The notes under the pieces are model-generated. The model was not told the DNA's origin. It did no database searches and worked only from the letters and a program-made list of their open reading frames with translations. Positions 26,099 through 28,241 of a DNA stretch of 28,241 nt are shown piece after piece (positions within the stretch are counted from its first letter, which is position 1; every line of letters begins with the position of its first letter). The position numbers and the translations under genes are program-made. Origin of the DNA: Fidelibacterota bacterium (GTDB lineage Bacteria > Marinisomatota > Marinisomatia > SCGC-AAA003-L08 > GCA-002719095); the NCBI GenBank assembly GCA_002705575.1, contig PAHI01000073.1, positions 4,835 through 33,075 on the forward strand, written 5' to 3'.

Positions 26099-28241
26099 AT
26101 GATTACAAGAATTTGCATACCTATTATTTTATTGATGGCTAGTGTTTTATCTAACACTATCAACTTAAATGGTAAAACTGATGTTGAGTTTTCCAAAACA
26201 TCACCTCAATCTATAAATATTAAAATTAAGGTTGGAGATATAATTTTAGATGAAGTTGAGAAAAATAATCAAACGTATATACAGTTTAAAGTTGATTCAA
26301 ATTATTCAACGAATGAATTAGGGTCACCTGAGTTGCCTCAGATTAATAATTTAATTGAAATACCATATGAAGCAGTATCTAGAATTGAGATAGTCGATGT
26401 AAATGAAAATATATATAGTTTAAGTGAAATGGGTATCAACAATAAAATTCTGCCAAGACAGCCTTCTGTTTCAAAAAGCGCAGATGTAAATCAAGTGAGC
26501 TTTGTAATAAATGAACAAGCATATAAAGCGAATCGTTTTATAAATGATGAAGTAGCTATGATTGACGAGAAAGGGTTTCTAAGGTCTATGCGCTTAGGAA
26601 ACCTTCAAATAAACCCTGTTTCTTATAATCCGGTCACCAATGAACTAAAAATTAAGTCTGAAATAGAAGTAAATATTATTTTTGACAACGCAAACTATGC
26701 TCTTCAAGAAAGAGAAAAAGAGCGCCTATATTCACCATATTTTGAGCCAATTTATAAGCAAATTATTAATTATGAGCCTTTAAATAGCAGAAATGACCTT
26801 ATTCAAAATGAGGTGACCTATCTGATTATAGCTAATAGTGCGTTTAATAATGATTTGGATGAATTTATTGAATGGAAAACTCAAAAAGGCTTTAATGTAG
26901 AGCTTGTTTATGATACTGATATAGGTGGAGGGTCTGCTTCATCAGTACGAGCCCATATTATGGATAGATATAATAGTCCAACGCCTCCCTCCTTTGTTCT
27001 AATTGTTGGAGATGATGGCTTGATTGATGCTTCCTATGTAAATGGTTTAGATGGTCATGTTTCAGATCTTAACTATGCAAGCATGGGAAGTGATGGTATA
27101 AATGGTATTCCAGATATTTTAATTGGTCGTTTTTCTGCCGTAAATGATAGTCATTTAGAGGCACAAATCCAAAAAACAATAGAATATGAAAAATATGAAA
27201 TGCCAGACCCATCGTTTTTAGAAAATGTAATTATGATTTCAGGTGTGGATGGATTTTATGCACAGACTCATGGTAATGGACAAATCAATTACGGGAATCA
27301 ATATTATTTTAATAGTAGTCATGGAATTTATTCAAATACAATTTTATATCCTGAATCAGATTTAAGTAGTTCTGATCAACAAATTAAAAATTGGGCAAAC
27401 GAAGGAGCTAGTTTTATTAATTACACAGCACATGGTTGGGAAGAAGGATGGGATGATCCAAGGTTTGATGTTGGGGATGCAAATGCGATGACTAATTCTG
27501 GGAAATATCCAACTATGATTGGAAATTGTTGTACTACTAATAAATTTGATCATGGAGTGTGCTTTGGTGAAGCTCTATTAAGAAAAAGTAATGGAGGTGC
27601 TATAGGTTATATAGGTGGTTCAAATTTAACATACTGGGATGAAGATTTTTGGTGGGGTGTTGGCAGAACTTCATCAAGCGCTATTAATGCAAATCCTACT
27701 TTTAATGGTTCGGGTGAAGGAGCCTATGATGGCATGTTTCATGAAAACCAGGAACAGAACTGGGCAATTGTAAATAGTGCAATTATTTATTTAGGTAATT
27801 TAGCTGTAACTGAAGCAAATAGTAGCTTAACTCAATACTATTGGGAAATTTATCATTTAATGGGAGACCCATCATTATCTACATATATGGGAATGCCTTT
27901 AACAAATAATGTATATCATGAGGTTTTTATACCGATTGGAGAAGAAGCAATAGAAATTCAGGCAAATCCATATTCCTACGTTGGGATGTCTAAAGATGGA
28001 TTGCTTATTGGGTCAGGTACAGTAGATGAATCTGGGTTTGCAATTATTATATTTGATGAGCCTTTATCTGATCCTGGAATTATTGATATTGTTATAACAG
28101 CTCAGAATACACAGCCTTATTTTGGAGAAATACTAAGTTCATCTCCCAATGGTCCATATGTAACGGTCAATAACGTTAGTGTTGATTATGGTCCAGATAG
28201 TATGGTTAATCCTGGAGAAACGATTGAATTAACGTTGACAT
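26099..28241 (+). CDS. Secreted gingipain-type (C25) cysteine protease, 3' partial
   Basis: The frame is open from ATG 26099 to the window end (714 codons visible). A signal peptide lies at residues 1-18, followed by a propeptide-like region to ~235 (LGSPELPQINNLIEIPYEAV is typical of C25 prosegments). The catalytic domain starts at ~239 (YLIIANSAFNNDLDEFIEWK) with the catalytic His445 (YTAHGWEEGW) and Cys477/Cys478 (IGNCCTTNKF), where Cys478 aligns best with the gingipain nucleophile. The end of the domain has HLMGDPSLSTY. An Ig-like segment follows (~595 onward). The C-terminus, which would show how it is sorted (type IX signal or dockerin), is outside the window. AGAGAG precedes the ATG. 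Cleavage specificity is not predictable. Confidence 0.93.
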   Translation, partial: MITRICIPIILLMASVLSNTINLNGKTDVEFSKTSPQSINIKIKVGDIILDEVEKNNQTYIQFKVDSNYSTNELGSPELPQINNLIEIPYEAVSRIEIVDVNENIYSLSEMGINNKILPRQPSVSKSADVNQVSFVINEQAYKANRFINDEVAMIDEKGFLRSMRLGNLQINPVSYNPVTNELKIKSEIEVNIIFDNANYALQEREKERLYSPYFEPIYKQIINYEPLNSRNDLIQNEVTYLIIANSAFNNDLDEFIEWKTQKGFNVELVYDTDIGGGSASSVRAHIMDRYNSPTPPSFVLIVGDDGLIDASYVNGLDGHVSDLNYASMGSDGINGIPDILIGRFSAVNDSHLEAQIQKTIEYEKYEMPDPSFLENVIMISGVDGFYAQTHGNGQINYGNQYYFNSSHGIYSNTILYPESDLSSSDQQIKNWANEGASFINYTAHGWEEGWDDPRFDVGDANAMTNSGKYPTMIGNCCTTNKFDHGVCFGEALLRKSNGGAIGYIGGSNLTYWDEDFWWGVGRTSSSAINANPTFNGSGEGAYDGMFHENQEQNWAIVNSAIIYLGNLAVTEANSSLTQYYWEIYHLMGDPSLSTYMGMPLTNNVYHEVFIPIGEEAIEIQANPYSYVGMSKDGLLIGSGTVDESGFAIIIFDEPLSDPGIIDIVITAQNTQPYFGEILSSSPNGPYVTVNNVSVDYGPDSMVNPGETIELTLT

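Overview
The window is low-GC bacterial DNA that is densely packed with genes. It looks like a marine member of the FCB side of the tree, and Marinimicrobia (SAR406) is my best guess. That guess is an inference. It rests on the strong A+T bias, an LptD-type outer-membrane assembly protein, a fused alpha/beta 2-oxoacid dehydrogenase E1, a gingipain-type (C25) protease, and secreted proteases ending in dockerin-like Ca-binding repeats. TAA, TAG and TGA all serve as ordinary stops, so the standard code applies.

Layout, left to right. Positions 1-1041 (-) hold rlmN, cut by the window edge and carrying a one-base frameshift. Positions 1140-2993 (+) hold a MoxR ATPase and a DUF58 protein. They converge on a TPR lipoprotein (-). 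Next come a Nudix hydrolase and a large secreted trypsin-like protease with adhesive modules. A tight + strand run follows: RNase HI, an ArsP/SO_0444-type metal permease with an HMA tail, a secreted M14 carboxypeptidase, and a hotdog thioesterase. Positions 11568-13917 (-) carry the fused E1 and a DUF454 membrane protein.

The middle is the least ordinary part. A 344-bp leader is rich in palindromes, direct repeats and hairpins. It precedes two tiny paralogous membrane proteins (69 and 71 aa), which are separated by a GC-rich hairpin and closed by a strong terminator. I do not recognise their family.

Positions 14873-24545 (-) form one long, nearly gapless gene string: lptD, hisS, a gutted thiI remnant, xthA, a SpoU methyltransferase, a cystathionine beta-synthase-like core enzyme, and two family-2 glycosyltransferases. 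The thiI remnant keeps only the N-terminal ~45 and C-terminal ~42 codons of a roughly 400-codon gene.

The most exciting locus starts at 24612 (+). A signal peptide is followed in the same frame by two UGA codons three codons apart, then by a long open frame coding for a barrel-like envelope protein. Directly after the second UGA is a bulged hairpin with a GGUC apical loop, at the distance expected of a bacterial SECIS. I read this as a candidate secreted selenoprotein with a Sec-x-x-Sec motif at the start of the mature chain. It is translationally coupled to a small lipoprotein that may have an HMA-like fold. The window ends inside a secreted C25 (gingipain-like) protease. Overall the region mixes housekeeping RNA/DNA enzymes with envelope biogenesis and extracellular protein breakdown.
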